A stretch of DNA of 45,100 nt from Acidimicrobiia bacterium (GTDB taxonomy: Bacteria > Actinomycetota > Acidimicrobiia > Acidimicrobiales > Acidimicrobilacustridaceae). The translations under genes were made by a program, and so were the position numbers. Positions 23,079 through 31,715 of this stretch are shown in pieces. Each line of letters starts with the position of its first letter. Position 1 is the stretch's first letter. The stretch lies in NCBI GenBank assembly GCA_020832495.1, contig JAFIEP010000120.1, positions 1 through 45,100 on the forward strand, written 5' to 3'. A model generated the notes under the pieces. That model did no database searches, was not told the origin of the DNA, and saw nothing but the letters and a program-made list of their open reading frames with translations.

Positions 23079-23840
23079 CAGGTCGGACCCCGCCGGGTTG
23101 CGTCGAGGAGTGCCGGTCCGCTGCACCCACCCGTCGCCGTCGACGACGCTGTCCGTCGTGCGGCACCCGCCGTCGCTCACCGCCTGGTAGCTGGTCCGCA
23201 CCGTGCGGATCGTGTGGCGCTCGCCGTCGGGCGACACCGCCGCCAGGTCACTCCAGCGCACGGCGGTGCCCGGCGCGTCGCAGGGGGCGAACACCTCCGA
23301 CCACACCATGGGGTCGGCCAGTTCCTCGCCACCGCCCCACAGCTGACGGATGACCACCGGCGCACTGCCGGGCGTGGCCACGCTCGCCTGCCACCCCGTC
23401 GCACCCTCGGGGCTGCTCGACGCGCTCCGTTCGATGCGGAACCGGTACGGCACACCTGGCTCCCAGTGCAGATCCCTCGTGTTCGGGTTGCCCAGCGCGC
23501 TCGGTAACGGCGACGGGCTGCCGGCGAGTTCGCCGCCACCCGTGCGGTACCCGCCCCAGTTCACCGCCATCGATCCGGGGTACGACGGGTGCCACTGCAA
23601 CCCGGTGTGGGCCCCACCCAGACGCCGTCCCCGGTCGACGAACGACACCTGCAACGCCCAGAAGTACAACGCCGCCACCGACGGCGCCTCGCTGACCTCC
23701 AAGGTCGCCTCAACGGCGGTCCACGACCCCGACGACGGCACCCGCCAGCGCAGGTGGAACGACGACGCCCCGTTGCTCGATCGTGGCCGACCCGAGGTGC
23801 CGTCCCATCGAGATCGGAAGTGCCTGCGCCACCACGTCAC
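23064..23840 (-). CDS. uncharacterised Trp-rich protein
   Basis: 258-residue protein with no signal peptide or membrane segment that I can see. It is rich in Trp, Gly and Ser. Pieces such as ALYFWALQVSF, GGAHTGLQWHPSYPG and AVNWGGY, and later WEPGVPYRFRIERS, suggest a beta-sandwich, loosely like DUF3472-type carbohydrate-associated domains. This is a weak resemblance. The GTG start at 23840 gives TWWRRHFRSRWDG; no clear Shine-Dalgarno was found. It is divergent from the lipase-like gene and its end overlaps a 19-bp repeat. Confidence 0.6.
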   Translation of the reverse strand: MTWWRRHFRSRWDGTSGRPRSSNGASSFHLRWRVPSSGSWTAVEATLEVSEAPSVAALYFWALQVSFVDRGRRLGGAHTGLQWHPSYPGSMAVNWGGYRTGGGELAGSPSPLPSALGNPNTRDLHWEPGVPYRFRIERSASSSPEGATGWQASVATPGSAPVVIRQLWGGGEELADPMVWSEVFAPCDAPGTAVRWSDLAAVSPDGERHTIRTVRTSYQAVSDGGCRTTDSVVDGDGWVQRTGTPRRNPAGSDLQLEP

Positions 23841-23884
23841 ACCGGCAGCCTAGATTCGGTGGTCCGAGCGACAAGAGGAGCACC

Positions 23885-25213
23885 ATGGCTGACGAGCCCG
23901 TCACTCCCGACAGCGAGCCGACCGACGGCGACACGCCGCCTCGCCCCCACCACCGGGCGACGGTCGTGGGGCTGGTCCTGCTCGGCCTGCTGCTCCTGGT
24001 GGGCGTGGCCGGTGCGCTGGCCATCCGAGGTGTCGAACCCTCCGCACCCGACGCCTTCTACACCGCCCCGGACCCGCTGCCCGACGTCCCACCGGGCAGC
24101 GTGCTGCGCCTCGAGGAGTTCACCCCGTCCCTGGTGACTGCTCGCGGGTGGAAAGTGCTCTACGTGAGCACCGACCCCCAGGGCCAGCCTCTTGCGGTCA
24201 GCGGCGTGGTGTTGGCACCACGCGACCCAGCGCCTCAGGGCAGCCGCCAAGTGGTGGCCTGGGCCCACGGCACCAGTGGTGTGGCCGAACGGTGCGCTCC
24301 CAGCCTGCTCGACGACCCACTCGAGTTGATGTCGGGCGTCGACGACCTCATCGCCAACGGATGGGTGGTGGCCGCCACCGACTACCCCGGGCTCGGCACC
24401 CAGGGGCCCCACCCCTATCTCGTCGGCCAGAGCGAGGCCCGGGCCGTGCTCGACAGTGTGCGAGCCGCCGCCGCCATCGACGGCACCGAGGCGACCTCCA
24501 CGTTCGGTCTGTGGGGCCACTCCCAGGGGGGCCACGCCGCGGTGTGGAGCGCCATCATCGCCGCGGACTACGCCCCTGAGCTGACCCTGGTCGGTACCGC
24601 CGCCGCCGCGCCGGCACTCCTGCTCGGGAAGTTGTTCGAAGCCGACGAGGGCACCTCCGTGGGCAACCTGCTCACCTCCTACGCCCTGTCGTCGTGGTCG
24701 GACTACTACCCCGAGGCTGACATCGACGCCATCACCTCGGCGGTGGCACGCCCGTCGATCGACGCCATCGCCCGCGGCTGCATCGAGTCCAAGGCCCAGA
24801 TCCTGGCGCTCGGGCTCCCCGTCGAGGCGCTGCGCGCCACCTTCCTGACCGCTGATCCGGTGACCACCGAGCCGTGGAGCACCTACATCGAGGAGAACAC
24901 GCCGACCGGACCGGTCTCCGTGCCGCTTCTCGTCACCCAGGGCACGGCCGACACCGTGGTGCGACCGTTCACCAACCAGGAGGCGATGACCCAACGCTGC
25001 ACCGAGGGTGAGGACGTCGAGCTGCGGTGGTACCCGGGCCTCGATCACCTCGAGGTGGCCACCCAGTCCGCACCCGACGTGGCGGTGTGGCTCCGCGACC
25101 GCTTCGCCGGAGAACCGGCGTCCAGCAATTGTGACGCCGTGCTGAACGACCCGCCCCCACCCGGCGCGGAGCCACCGGCTGATGACGGGATCGGCACCGC
25201 CGAGGACGCCTAG
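23885..25213 (+). CDS. secreted or membrane-anchored lipase-like alpha/beta-hydrolase
   Basis: 442-residue hydrolase resembling the secretory lipase (LIP) family. A short hydrophilic N-terminus precedes one hydrophobic segment (about residues 26-46), likely a signal anchor. The triad is visible: Ser in GHSQGGHA, Asp in TQGTADTVVRP and His in GLDHLEV. VVAWAHGTSG gives the oxyanion strand. Cys residues at both ends (CAPSLL, SSNC) suggest disulfides and an extracytoplasmic location. The start ATG at 23885 has GAGGAG four bases upstream. Its stop shares the palindrome CTAG with the stop of the convergent ABC gene. Confidence 0.85.
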   Translation: MADEPVTPDSEPTDGDTPPRPHHRATVVGLVLLGLLLLVGVAGALAIRGVEPSAPDAFYTAPDPLPDVPPGSVLRLEEFTPSLVTARGWKVLYVSTDPQGQPLAVSGVVLAPRDPAPQGSRQVVAWAHGTSGVAERCAPSLLDDPLELMSGVDDLIANGWVVAATDYPGLGTQGPHPYLVGQSEARAVLDSVRAAAAIDGTEATSTFGLWGHSQGGHAAVWSAIIAADYAPELTLVGTAAAAPALLLGKLFEADEGTSVGNLLTSYALSSWSDYYPEADIDAITSAVARPSIDAIARGCIESKAQILALGLPVEALRATFLTADPVTTEPWSTYIEENTPTGPVSVPLLVTQGTADTVVRPFTNQEAMTQRCTEGEDVELRWYPGLDHLEVATQSAPDVAVWLRDRFAGEPASSNCDAVLNDPPPPGAEPPADDGIGTAEDA

Positions 25214-25878
25214 GCCTCGAGACGGCCGTCGGTGATCTCCACGGTTCGGTCGGCGTAGCGCGTCATGCGCCGATCGTGGGTGACGATCACCGCGGCCGTG
25301 TTGCGGGCCCGCATCTCGTCGACGATCAGTTCCATCACCTTCTCACCCATCTGGGTGTCGAGCGCCGAGGTCGGCTCGTCGATGAGCACCAGCGACGGCT
25401 CGTTCATCAGCGCCCGGCCGATGGCCACTCGTTGGCGTTCCCCGCCGGACAGCTCGTCGGGCAGGTTGGACCCTCGATCGGCCAAGCCCAGCTCGTCGAG
25501 CAGACGGTCCACCCGCTCGTCGGCATCAGAGCGGCGGCCGCCGAAGCCGGCCACCACGGCGATGTTCTCCCGGGCGGTGAGGAAGGGCACCAGGTTCACC
25601 GACTGGAACACGAACCCAACCTTGTCGCGACGGAACTCGGTGAGCTGGCGACTGCCATAGTCGCCGATGTCGTCACCGCCGACGCGCACCGTGCCCTCGG
25701 TGGGGGTCAGCAGACCTCCACTGATCGACAACAACGTCGTCTTGCCCGACCCCGAGGGCCCGAGCAGGGTGACGATCTCGTCGCTGGCCACCGACAGCGT
25801 GGCGTGGTCGAGCGCCACGGCCTCCTCGTCGCCGGTGCGGTACACCTTGCGGACGTCGTTCAGGGTCAGGGCATCCAT
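25210..25878 (-). CDS. ABC transporter ATP-binding protein, MacB/LolD type
   Basis: ATPase subunit of 222 residues. Walker A is GPSGSGKTT (40-48), the Q-loop is FVFQSVNLVPF, the signature is LSGGERQR, Walker B is LVLIDEPTSALD, and the switch His is in VTHDRR. Length and pattern match the LolD/MacB/HrtA group, which pairs with FtsX-like permeases and usually works by mechanotransmission rather than pore transport. It is the last gene of a three-gene operon, 43 bases after permease 1. The substrate is unknown. Confidence 0.93.
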   Translation of the reverse strand: MDALTLNDVRKVYRTGDEEAVALDHATLSVASDEIVTLLGPSGSGKTTLLSISGGLLTPTEGTVRVGGDDIGDYGSRQLTEFRRDKVGFVFQSVNLVPFLTARENIAVVAGFGGRRSDADERVDRLLDELGLADRGSNLPDELSGGERQRVAIGRALMNEPSLVLIDEPTSALDTQMGEKVMELIVDEMRARNTAAVIVTHDRRMTRYADRTVEITDGRLEA

Positions 25879-25921
25879 GGTCGGTCCCTTCTCGTGGACA
25901 TCGATCGAACTGCGGGCCCGG

Positions 25922-27025
25922 TCATCCGATCACCGATGCCGGGTCGACCCGCCAGACACGCCGAGCCGACAACAGGCTGCCGACCACTGACATGATGACC
26001 AGCCCCACACCGGTGCTGACGGCCCGTTCCAATGACAGGTCGAACGGCACGGCGCCGGCCAGGACGCCCGACGCCGCCAGGATGGCCCCAAGGCCGAGGG
26101 CGAACGCAACCAGGGCCACCACCACGGCCTGGGTGACGAGCGAGGCCACCACGCCAAGGTTCGATGAACCGAGCGCCTTCAGTACGCCGTAGAGCCCGGT
26201 GCGTTCGATGGTGATCAGGGCGAAGAACAGCGCCGCCACCACACCCACCACCACAAAGGTGGCGCCGATGACGATGCCGAAGGTGCCCTCTTGGTCCTCC
26301 ACGCCCGGCAGGGCAGCGATGGCGTCGTCGATGGTGAGCGTGGAGGTGGACCCGGTGGCGTCGTCGACCCGGGCCGCCACCACGTCGGGGTCGACACCGT
26401 CGGCGGTGCGCACCAGCGCTGCTTGGAACACCCCCGGCGCCATGGCCAGGTCGGGGCGAGCCGCCGCCAGCACCTGCTCGTAGGTCTCGGGTGACACCCA
26501 GACGCCGGGCTGCAGCAGGTAGCTGGTGTCGTCGACCGCCCCGACCACCTCGACCTCGAGTTGTTCGGGACCGATCGCCACGACGTCACCCACCGACGCG
26601 CCGAGGCTCGAGTCGACGTAGGCCTCCCCGACCGGCGGCGGGTCGGGGACCTCGGTGGCGGACAGTTCGTAGCCGACGACGGCCACGCTCTCCACCTCGT
26701 CGGTGCGGGGCTGGCCGTCGGCGTCGAGCACTCGGGCGCCCACCTGGGCCACGCCGAGCCCACCAACGGCGGATACTCCCTCCACGTCGCCGATGGCGGC
26801 GATGGTGGCCGGGTCGAGCCGGGACCGCACGAGCGAAGCGCGGGCGTCATCGGAGTAGACGATGAGTTCGGCCGACTGGGCACGTAGCAGACCGGTGGAC
26901 CCGCCGATCAGGCCGTCGAGCAGGCCCCCGAGGAAGATGAGCAGGAGCGTGAGGAAGGCCAGCGCCCCGCCGGCCACGCCGAACTGTCCTGGTCGGCGAC
27001 GCAACTCGAGCAAGCCGAGCTTCAC
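25922..27025 (-). CDS. FtsX-like ABC permease 1
   Basis: 367-residue permease of the MacB/LolC/FtsX type. One N-terminal membrane segment (about 16-40), a long extracytoplasmic domain (about 45-240) and three C-terminal segments make the standard four-helix layout. The N-terminus (KLGLLELRRRPGQFGV) aligns with that of the second permease, showing they are paralogues. It lies 34 bases after that gene and before the ATPase. No membrane-fusion partner is present next to it. Confidence 0.9.
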   Translation of the reverse strand: MKLGLLELRRRPGQFGVAGGALAFLTLLLIFLGGLLDGLIGGSTGLLRAQSAELIVYSDDARASLVRSRLDPATIAAIGDVEGVSAVGGLGVAQVGARVLDADGQPRTDEVESVAVVGYELSATEVPDPPPVGEAYVDSSLGASVGDVVAIGPEQLEVEVVGAVDDTSYLLQPGVWVSPETYEQVLAAARPDLAMAPGVFQAALVRTADGVDPDVVAARVDDATGSTSTLTIDDAIAALPGVEDQEGTFGIVIGATFVVVGVVAALFFALITIERTGLYGVLKALGSSNLGVVASLVTQAVVVALVAFALGLGAILAASGVLAGAVPFDLSLERAVSTGVGLVIMSVVGSLLSARRVWRVDPASVIG

Positions 27026-27059
27026 GAGGTCACCTCCAGCGGGATGGGGCGGTGCAGGC

Positions 27060-28187
27060 TCATGCCAGGCCTCCGAGTGAGGGCCGGGCCACGGCGTCGG
27101 TCGGGTCGACCTGCAGCAGACGCCGGAGCGCCAACAGCGACCCCACGCCGGCCACGGCCACCACCAGCCCGAGCGTGGCCGCCACCTCGAGCGGCTCGAT
27201 GCTCAGCGGGAGGGCGTCGCCCACCCCCTGGGCGGCCAACAGCACCAGCCCGGTGCCGATCACCGCTCCGATGCCCACCACCAGCGCCACCTGCAGGTAC
27301 AACCCGGTGACCAGTTCCCGCATGGGAATGCCGACGGCTCGCAACAGCGACAACGCCGCCGACTTCTGCACGGTGAGGATGAGGAAGAAGAAGGCCAACA
27401 CCAGCCCGACCACCACGTAGGCCAGCGACAAGATGAGCAGGAACGAGGTGCGGACCTCGGCCACGCCAGGGGTCTCGGCCACCGCATCGGACCGGGTCAA
27501 CGCGTCGGTGCCCTCGACCGCAGCCGAGATGTCGACGGCCACCGCCGCTGGTTCCTCGCCGGCCTCGGTGGCCACCGCCACCAGTGACGGGAACACCATC
27601 GGCGCGTCGGGCTCTGCGGCCTCGACCACCTCGACGTACCCCTCCCAGGTGAGCCACAACGTCGGCGAGACGCTGAAGCGGCTGCGGTCGGTGAGCCCGA
27701 CCACCGTCACCTCCGCGCCGCCGGGCTCCACCGTCACGGTGGCGCCCAACCCGAAGCCGTCGGCGGCGTCCTCCCGGCTGGCCGCCGCCTCACCGGGGGA
27801 CGCCGGGAGCCGACCCTCCACCAGCGCGGTGGGCTCGCCCGGTCCGCCGGGCACGAAGCCGAACACTGATCCGTCCACCAGTTCGCCGTTGGCCGACAAG
27901 GTGGTGGTCCGCTCGCCGAGCGGTGCCGCGGCCGCCACGCCCGGCACGGCACCGACCGCCTCGACCACCTCAGGGGACAGGATGGACCCAGCCACGCTGC
28001 GGCGGGCGTCCTCGCTGTACACCACAACATCAGCCGACTGCCGTTCCAAGGCGCCGGTGAAGCTCTCGAGCAGCGAACCGAGCAGCACTTGTTGGAACAG
28101 GATCAGGAAAACCAGCAGCCCCACGGCGCCACCGAGAAGGCCGAAGCGGAGCTTGGCTCGTCGAATCTCGCGGAGGCTGAGGCGCAC
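27060..28187 (-). CDS. FtsX-like ABC permease 2
   Basis: 375-residue paralogue of permease 1 with the same four-helix layout. The start at GTG 28187 (RLSLREIRRAKLRFGLL) is chosen because it aligns exactly with the start of permease 1; the frame stays open to a GTG at 28226 that would add 13 residues. It is the first gene of the transporter operon. The 220-base region to the divergent ATP-grasp gene should hold both promoters; a possible -10 (GACAAT near 28318-28323) faces the ATP-grasp side but no convincing -35 was seen. Confidence 0.88.
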   Translation of the reverse strand: MRLSLREIRRAKLRFGLLGGAVGLLVFLILFQQVLLGSLLESFTGALERQSADVVVYSEDARRSVAGSILSPEVVEAVGAVPGVAAAAPLGERTTTLSANGELVDGSVFGFVPGGPGEPTALVEGRLPASPGEAAASREDAADGFGLGATVTVEPGGAEVTVVGLTDRSRFSVSPTLWLTWEGYVEVVEAAEPDAPMVFPSLVAVATEAGEEPAAVAVDISAAVEGTDALTRSDAVAETPGVAEVRTSFLLILSLAYVVVGLVLAFFFLILTVQKSAALSLLRAVGIPMRELVTGLYLQVALVVGIGAVIGTGLVLLAAQGVGDALPLSIEPLEVAATLGLVVAVAGVGSLLALRRLLQVDPTDAVARPSLGGLA

Positions 28188-28407
28188 TCGGCCGAGCCTA
28201 CGAACACCGATGCGGGATTCAAACACCGTTCACCAATGATGGCCGCTGGAGCAGGTCACGACCGGGGCGTTCATGGTCGGGTCATCTTTCCGAAATGCAG
28301 CCGACGTCGTCATCGGTGACAATGAGGTGCGACGATCGGGACCGCGCGCAGCAGGTGCCGAGCAACGTGCGTCGTGCCGAGCCGACCAGACCGACCCGAA
28401 GGACCCC

Positions 28408-29847
28408 ATGGACTGGGACCACTACGACCCCACCGTCACCTACGACGAGTTCCTGACCACCGAGGGCACACCCCGGCAGGCGCTCAGCGGGGTGGCCGAC
28501 TTCCTGGGCACGCTCGATGCCAACGAGTTGCTGCGCCGCCAGGAGGCTGCCGAGGCGGCCATGGCGGCCATGGGCATCACCTTCACCGTCTACGACGAGA
28601 ACAGCAACATCGACCGCACCTGGCCCTTCGACGTCGTGCCCCGGGTGATCCCAGCCGCCGAGTGGCGCCAGGTCCGGCGGGGGCTGGAGCAGCGTCTGGC
28701 CGCGCTCAACCACTTCATCGACGACATCTACGGCGACGGGAAAATCCTGGCCGACAAGGTCGTCCCCCGTGAACTCATCGAGGGCTCACCGAACTTCCGG
28801 GCCGAGTGCGTCGGTGCCGAGCCGGCCTTCGGGGTGTGGGCCCACATCTGCGGGTCGGATCTGGTACGCGACGCCGACGGCACCATGTACGTCCTCGAGG
28901 ACAACCTGCGGGTACCGAGCGGCGTGTCGTACATGCTCGAGAACCGCTTGGTGACCAAGCGGGTCTTCCCCGAACTGTTCCGCAACCTCGACATCCAACC
29001 CGTCGACGACTACCCGTCGCGGCTGTTCGACCTGTTGGCCTCGCTCAGCGCACATCCCGACGACACCGTGACCGCTGCGGTGCTCACCCCCGGCGTCTAC
29101 AACTCGGCCTACTTCGAACACGCCTTCCTGGCCCAGCAGATGGGCGTCGAGCTGGTGGAGGGCCCCGACCTGTTCGTCGAGGACGACACGCTGTTCATGC
29201 GCACCATCCACGGCCCGGCCAAGGTGGACGTGCTCTACCGTCGGGTCGACGACCTCTTCATCGACCCCGACGTGTTCGTCCCCGAGTCCGTGCTCGGCGT
29301 CCGCGGCCTCATGCGTGCCTGGCGGGCGGGCAACGTGGCCATCGCCAACGCACCCGGGGCGGGCGTGGCCGATGACAAGGTCGTCTACACCTACGTGCCC
29401 GACATGATCCGCTACTACCTGGGTGAGGAACCCCTCGTCCCCAACGTGCCCACCTTCCGTTGCGACGAGCCGGCTGAGCTGTCCCACGTGCTGGCCAACC
29501 TCGGTGACCTGGTGGTGAAGCCGGCGAACGAGTCCGGCGGCTACGGGGTCTTCGTCGGCCCGGCGTCCACCGTCGCCGAGCAGGAAGAGGTGGCCGCCAA
29601 GATCAAGGAGGATCCTCGGAACTGGATCGGCCAACCCACCCTGGCCCTGTCCACCGCCCCGACGCTGTGCGACGGTCGTCTGGAGCCACGCCACATCGAC
29701 CTCCGGCCGTTCATCTTGACGGGCAACGACAGCTATGTCACCCACGGCGGGCTCACGCGGGTCGCCCTGCGTGAGGGCTCGCTGGTGGTCAACAGCTCCC
29801 AGGGCGGCGGCAGCAAGGACACCTGGATCCTCGAGGAGGACGCGTGA
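28408..29847 (+). CDS. circularly permuted ATP-grasp protein (DUF404/DUF407), stand-alone copy
   Basis: 479-residue member of the circularly permuted type 2 ATP-grasp family, predicted to form amide or peptide bonds at the expense of ATP. Key stretches look intact: VLEDNLRVPSGVSY (162-175, with the acidic/Asn metal residues), VVKPANESGGYG (369-380, Lys plus Gly loop) and SSQGGGSKDTW (463-473). YFEHAFLAQQMG (235-246) and LYRRVDDLFIDP are conserved with its paralogue. The start ATG at 28408 has GAAGGA upstream. It overlaps the alpha-E gene by GTGA and heads a five-gene unit with alpha-E and transglutaminase partners, the standard family neighbourhood. The substrate is unknown. Confidence 0.92.
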   Translation: MDWDHYDPTVTYDEFLTTEGTPRQALSGVADFLGTLDANELLRRQEAAEAAMAAMGITFTVYDENSNIDRTWPFDVVPRVIPAAEWRQVRRGLEQRLAALNHFIDDIYGDGKILADKVVPRELIEGSPNFRAECVGAEPAFGVWAHICGSDLVRDADGTMYVLEDNLRVPSGVSYMLENRLVTKRVFPELFRNLDIQPVDDYPSRLFDLLASLSAHPDDTVTAAVLTPGVYNSAYFEHAFLAQQMGVELVEGPDLFVEDDTLFMRTIHGPAKVDVLYRRVDDLFIDPDVFVPESVLGVRGLMRAWRAGNVAIANAPGAGVADDKVVYTYVPDMIRYYLGEEPLVPNVPTFRCDEPAELSHVLANLGDLVVKPANESGGYGVFVGPASTVAEQEEVAAKIKEDPRNWIGQPTLALSTAPTLCDGRLEPRHIDLRPFILTGNDSYVTHGGLTRVALREGSLVVNSSQGGGSKDTWILEEDA

Positions 29848-30863
29848 GCTCCACCGACACCCTGCTGCTCAGCCGTCTGGCCGAGGCCGTCTTCTGGACC
29901 GGTCGCTACCTCGAGCGAGCCGAGTGCACCGCCCGCCTGGTGCAGGCCCACACCGAGCTGTTCTTGGACCTGCCCCGTTCGGTGGGGCTCACCTTCGTGC
30001 CGCTGTTGGCCCTCACCGGCAGCGAGGACGTGTTCACCGAGCTCGGCGGTGCACCCACCGAGGAGAACGTGGTGGCGCACCTGGTGGCCGAACCGTCCAA
30101 CCCCAGCTCGATCGTGGCCAGCCTCACCGCCGCCCGCGACAACATGCGCACCACCCGCCAGCTGTTCCCCCGCGAGTCGTGGGAGTCCATCAACCTGCTC
30201 CACCTGTGGGCCACCGCCCAGGCGGAGGAGTGCACGAACCGTACGGTGCGCACGGGCTGGCTCACCGCCGTGTCCCGCGAGGTGCAACAGCTCACCGGCC
30301 TGCTCGCCGGGGCGATGAGCCACGACGAGACCTACGTGTTCCTCCGTCTCGGTCGTCACCTCGAGCGCGCCGACATGACCACCCGCGTCCTCGACGTGCG
30401 CGCCACCACCCTGCTGGCCGTGCGCGACGACGCCCTGCGTCCCTACGCCGACGTCCAGTGGGTGAGCGTGCTGCGGTCGCTCAGCGCCTACCAGATGTAC
30501 CGGCGCAAGGTGCACGCCCGGGTGCAAGGGCCCGAGGTGCTGCGTTTCCTCCTCCAGGACGAGCAGTTCCCTCGTTCGGTGCGGCACTGCCTCACCCAGA
30601 TCGGCACGGCACTCCCCGACCTACCCCGCCACGAGGTGCCATTGGCCACGTCGGTCGACGCCCTCGAGCACGTCACCACCGCCGAGGTGCGAGCGCTGGC
30701 CTGGGACGGCCTCCACGAGTTCGTCGACGACCTCCAGGGGCGGCTGGCCGCCATCCACGATGCCGTGGACGAGACGTGGTTCCGCCCCGAGGACTCGACG
30801 CCGGCCGACGCGGTGGACGGCCAGCCCCTCGACGACACCGCCGCGGCCGGCGCCACAGTGTGA
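29844..30863 (+). CDS. alpha-E domain protein (DUF403), stand-alone copy
   Basis: 339-residue all-helical alpha-E protein, the constant partner of circularly permuted ATP-grasps. The signature is at the N-terminus: SRLAEAVFWTGRYLERAE (about 10-27). A second pattern is YVFLRLGRHLERADMTTRVLD (about residues 165-185). No catalytic motif is known; a helper or substrate-binding role is assumed from gene fusions. It overlaps both neighbours by four bases (GTGA), so the three genes are tightly coupled. Confidence 0.92.
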   Translation: MSSTDTLLLSRLAEAVFWTGRYLERAECTARLVQAHTELFLDLPRSVGLTFVPLLALTGSEDVFTELGGAPTEENVVAHLVAEPSNPSSIVASLTAARDNMRTTRQLFPRESWESINLLHLWATAQAEECTNRTVRTGWLTAVSREVQQLTGLLAGAMSHDETYVFLRLGRHLERADMTTRVLDVRATTLLAVRDDALRPYADVQWVSVLRSLSAYQMYRRKVHARVQGPEVLRFLLQDEQFPRSVRHCLTQIGTALPDLPRHEVPLATSVDALEHVTTAEVRALAWDGLHEFVDDLQGRLAAIHDAVDETWFRPEDSTPADAVDGQPLDDTAAAGATV

Positions 30864-31642
30864 CCGACGAGCCGCTGGCGACACCGCTGCTGGTCACCCA
30901 CGCCGTCGAGTACCGCTTCAACCCCCCGGCCCTCCTCGGTCCACATTGCCTGCGGCTGGTGCCCATGGTCGGCGAACCCACCATCGGTCGTTCCACCCTC
31001 ACCGTGGACCCTCGACCCCGCCGTCGACGCGACGTGACCACCTCCGATGGGGTCACCACCACCGAGGTGCGCTTCGACGGCCGCCTCGGCCTGCTGCGCG
31101 CGGAGGGCCGGTCCGCCGTCGACCCCACCGGCACCACGGGTACCACCGGCGCCCCGCCGACAACGGGCCGAGCGGACGTCGGATCCGAGGAAGCCGTGCG
31201 GGCCGCAGTGCAGTGCTGTGGCGAGGTGGCAGCCGAGATCCGCTACGTGGAGCGTCACGACCCCGAGCCGCGCTCCCTCGAGGACGTGATGGCCAGCGGC
31301 GAAGGCTCGTGCCGGGACATGGCCTGGATGGCGCACCACCGGCTGACCTCCGCCGGCTGGCGGTCGCGGGTGGTCACCGGTTGGCTCCTCCCCCACCGAC
31401 CCGCCGACGACCCGGTGTCGTGGTCGGGGTTGTTGCACGCCTGGGTGGACGTGGCCACGACCGACGGTCGCTGGGCGGGCATCGACCCCACGACCGCCGA
31501 GCCGACCGGTCCCCACCATGTCCGCCTGGCCTGTGGCACCGAGTCGACCGACGTTGACGTGGTGGTGGGCGCCACCTCACCGGCGGGCGTCACGGTGGCG
31601 TCGAGCATCACGGTCAGCAACGCAGCAGCCCGACCCGAGTGA
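30860..31642 (+). CDS. transglutaminase-like protease 1 of the ATP-grasp cluster
   Basis: 260-residue protein with the bacterial transglutaminase N-terminal strand region followed by the papain-like core. The triad is C151 (GEGSCRDMAWM), H193 (LLHAWVDV) and D209 (GIDPTT). Residues ~92-105 are a low-complexity Thr/Gly/Pro insertion absent from its paralogue. Such enzymes beside ATP-grasps are predicted to cleave or transfer peptide bonds of the product. The start GTG at 30860 overlaps the alpha-E stop. The open frame extends far upstream but is antisense noise there. Confidence 0.88.
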   Translation: MTDEPLATPLLVTHAVEYRFNPPALLGPHCLRLVPMVGEPTIGRSTLTVDPRPRRRRDVTTSDGVTTTEVRFDGRLGLLRAEGRSAVDPTGTTGTTGAPPTTGRADVGSEEAVRAAVQCCGEVAAEIRYVERHDPEPRSLEDVMASGEGSCRDMAWMAHHRLTSAGWRSRVVTGWLLPHRPADDPVSWSGLLHAWVDVATTDGRWAGIDPTTAEPTGPHHVRLACGTESTDVDVVVGATSPAGVTVASSITVSNAAARPE

Positions 31643-31715
31643 CGGCAGTGAGGGCACTACCCTGGCAGGTGCCCCGTGTCCGACGGGCTGCCCGACCCCA
31701 CCGGAACCTCCCTGC

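Noticed and set aside
23837-25048. A 403-codon minus-strand frame over the lipase-like gene
   Set aside because: The plus strand holds a full Ser-Asp-His triad and a good ribosome site; the minus frame is a shadow.
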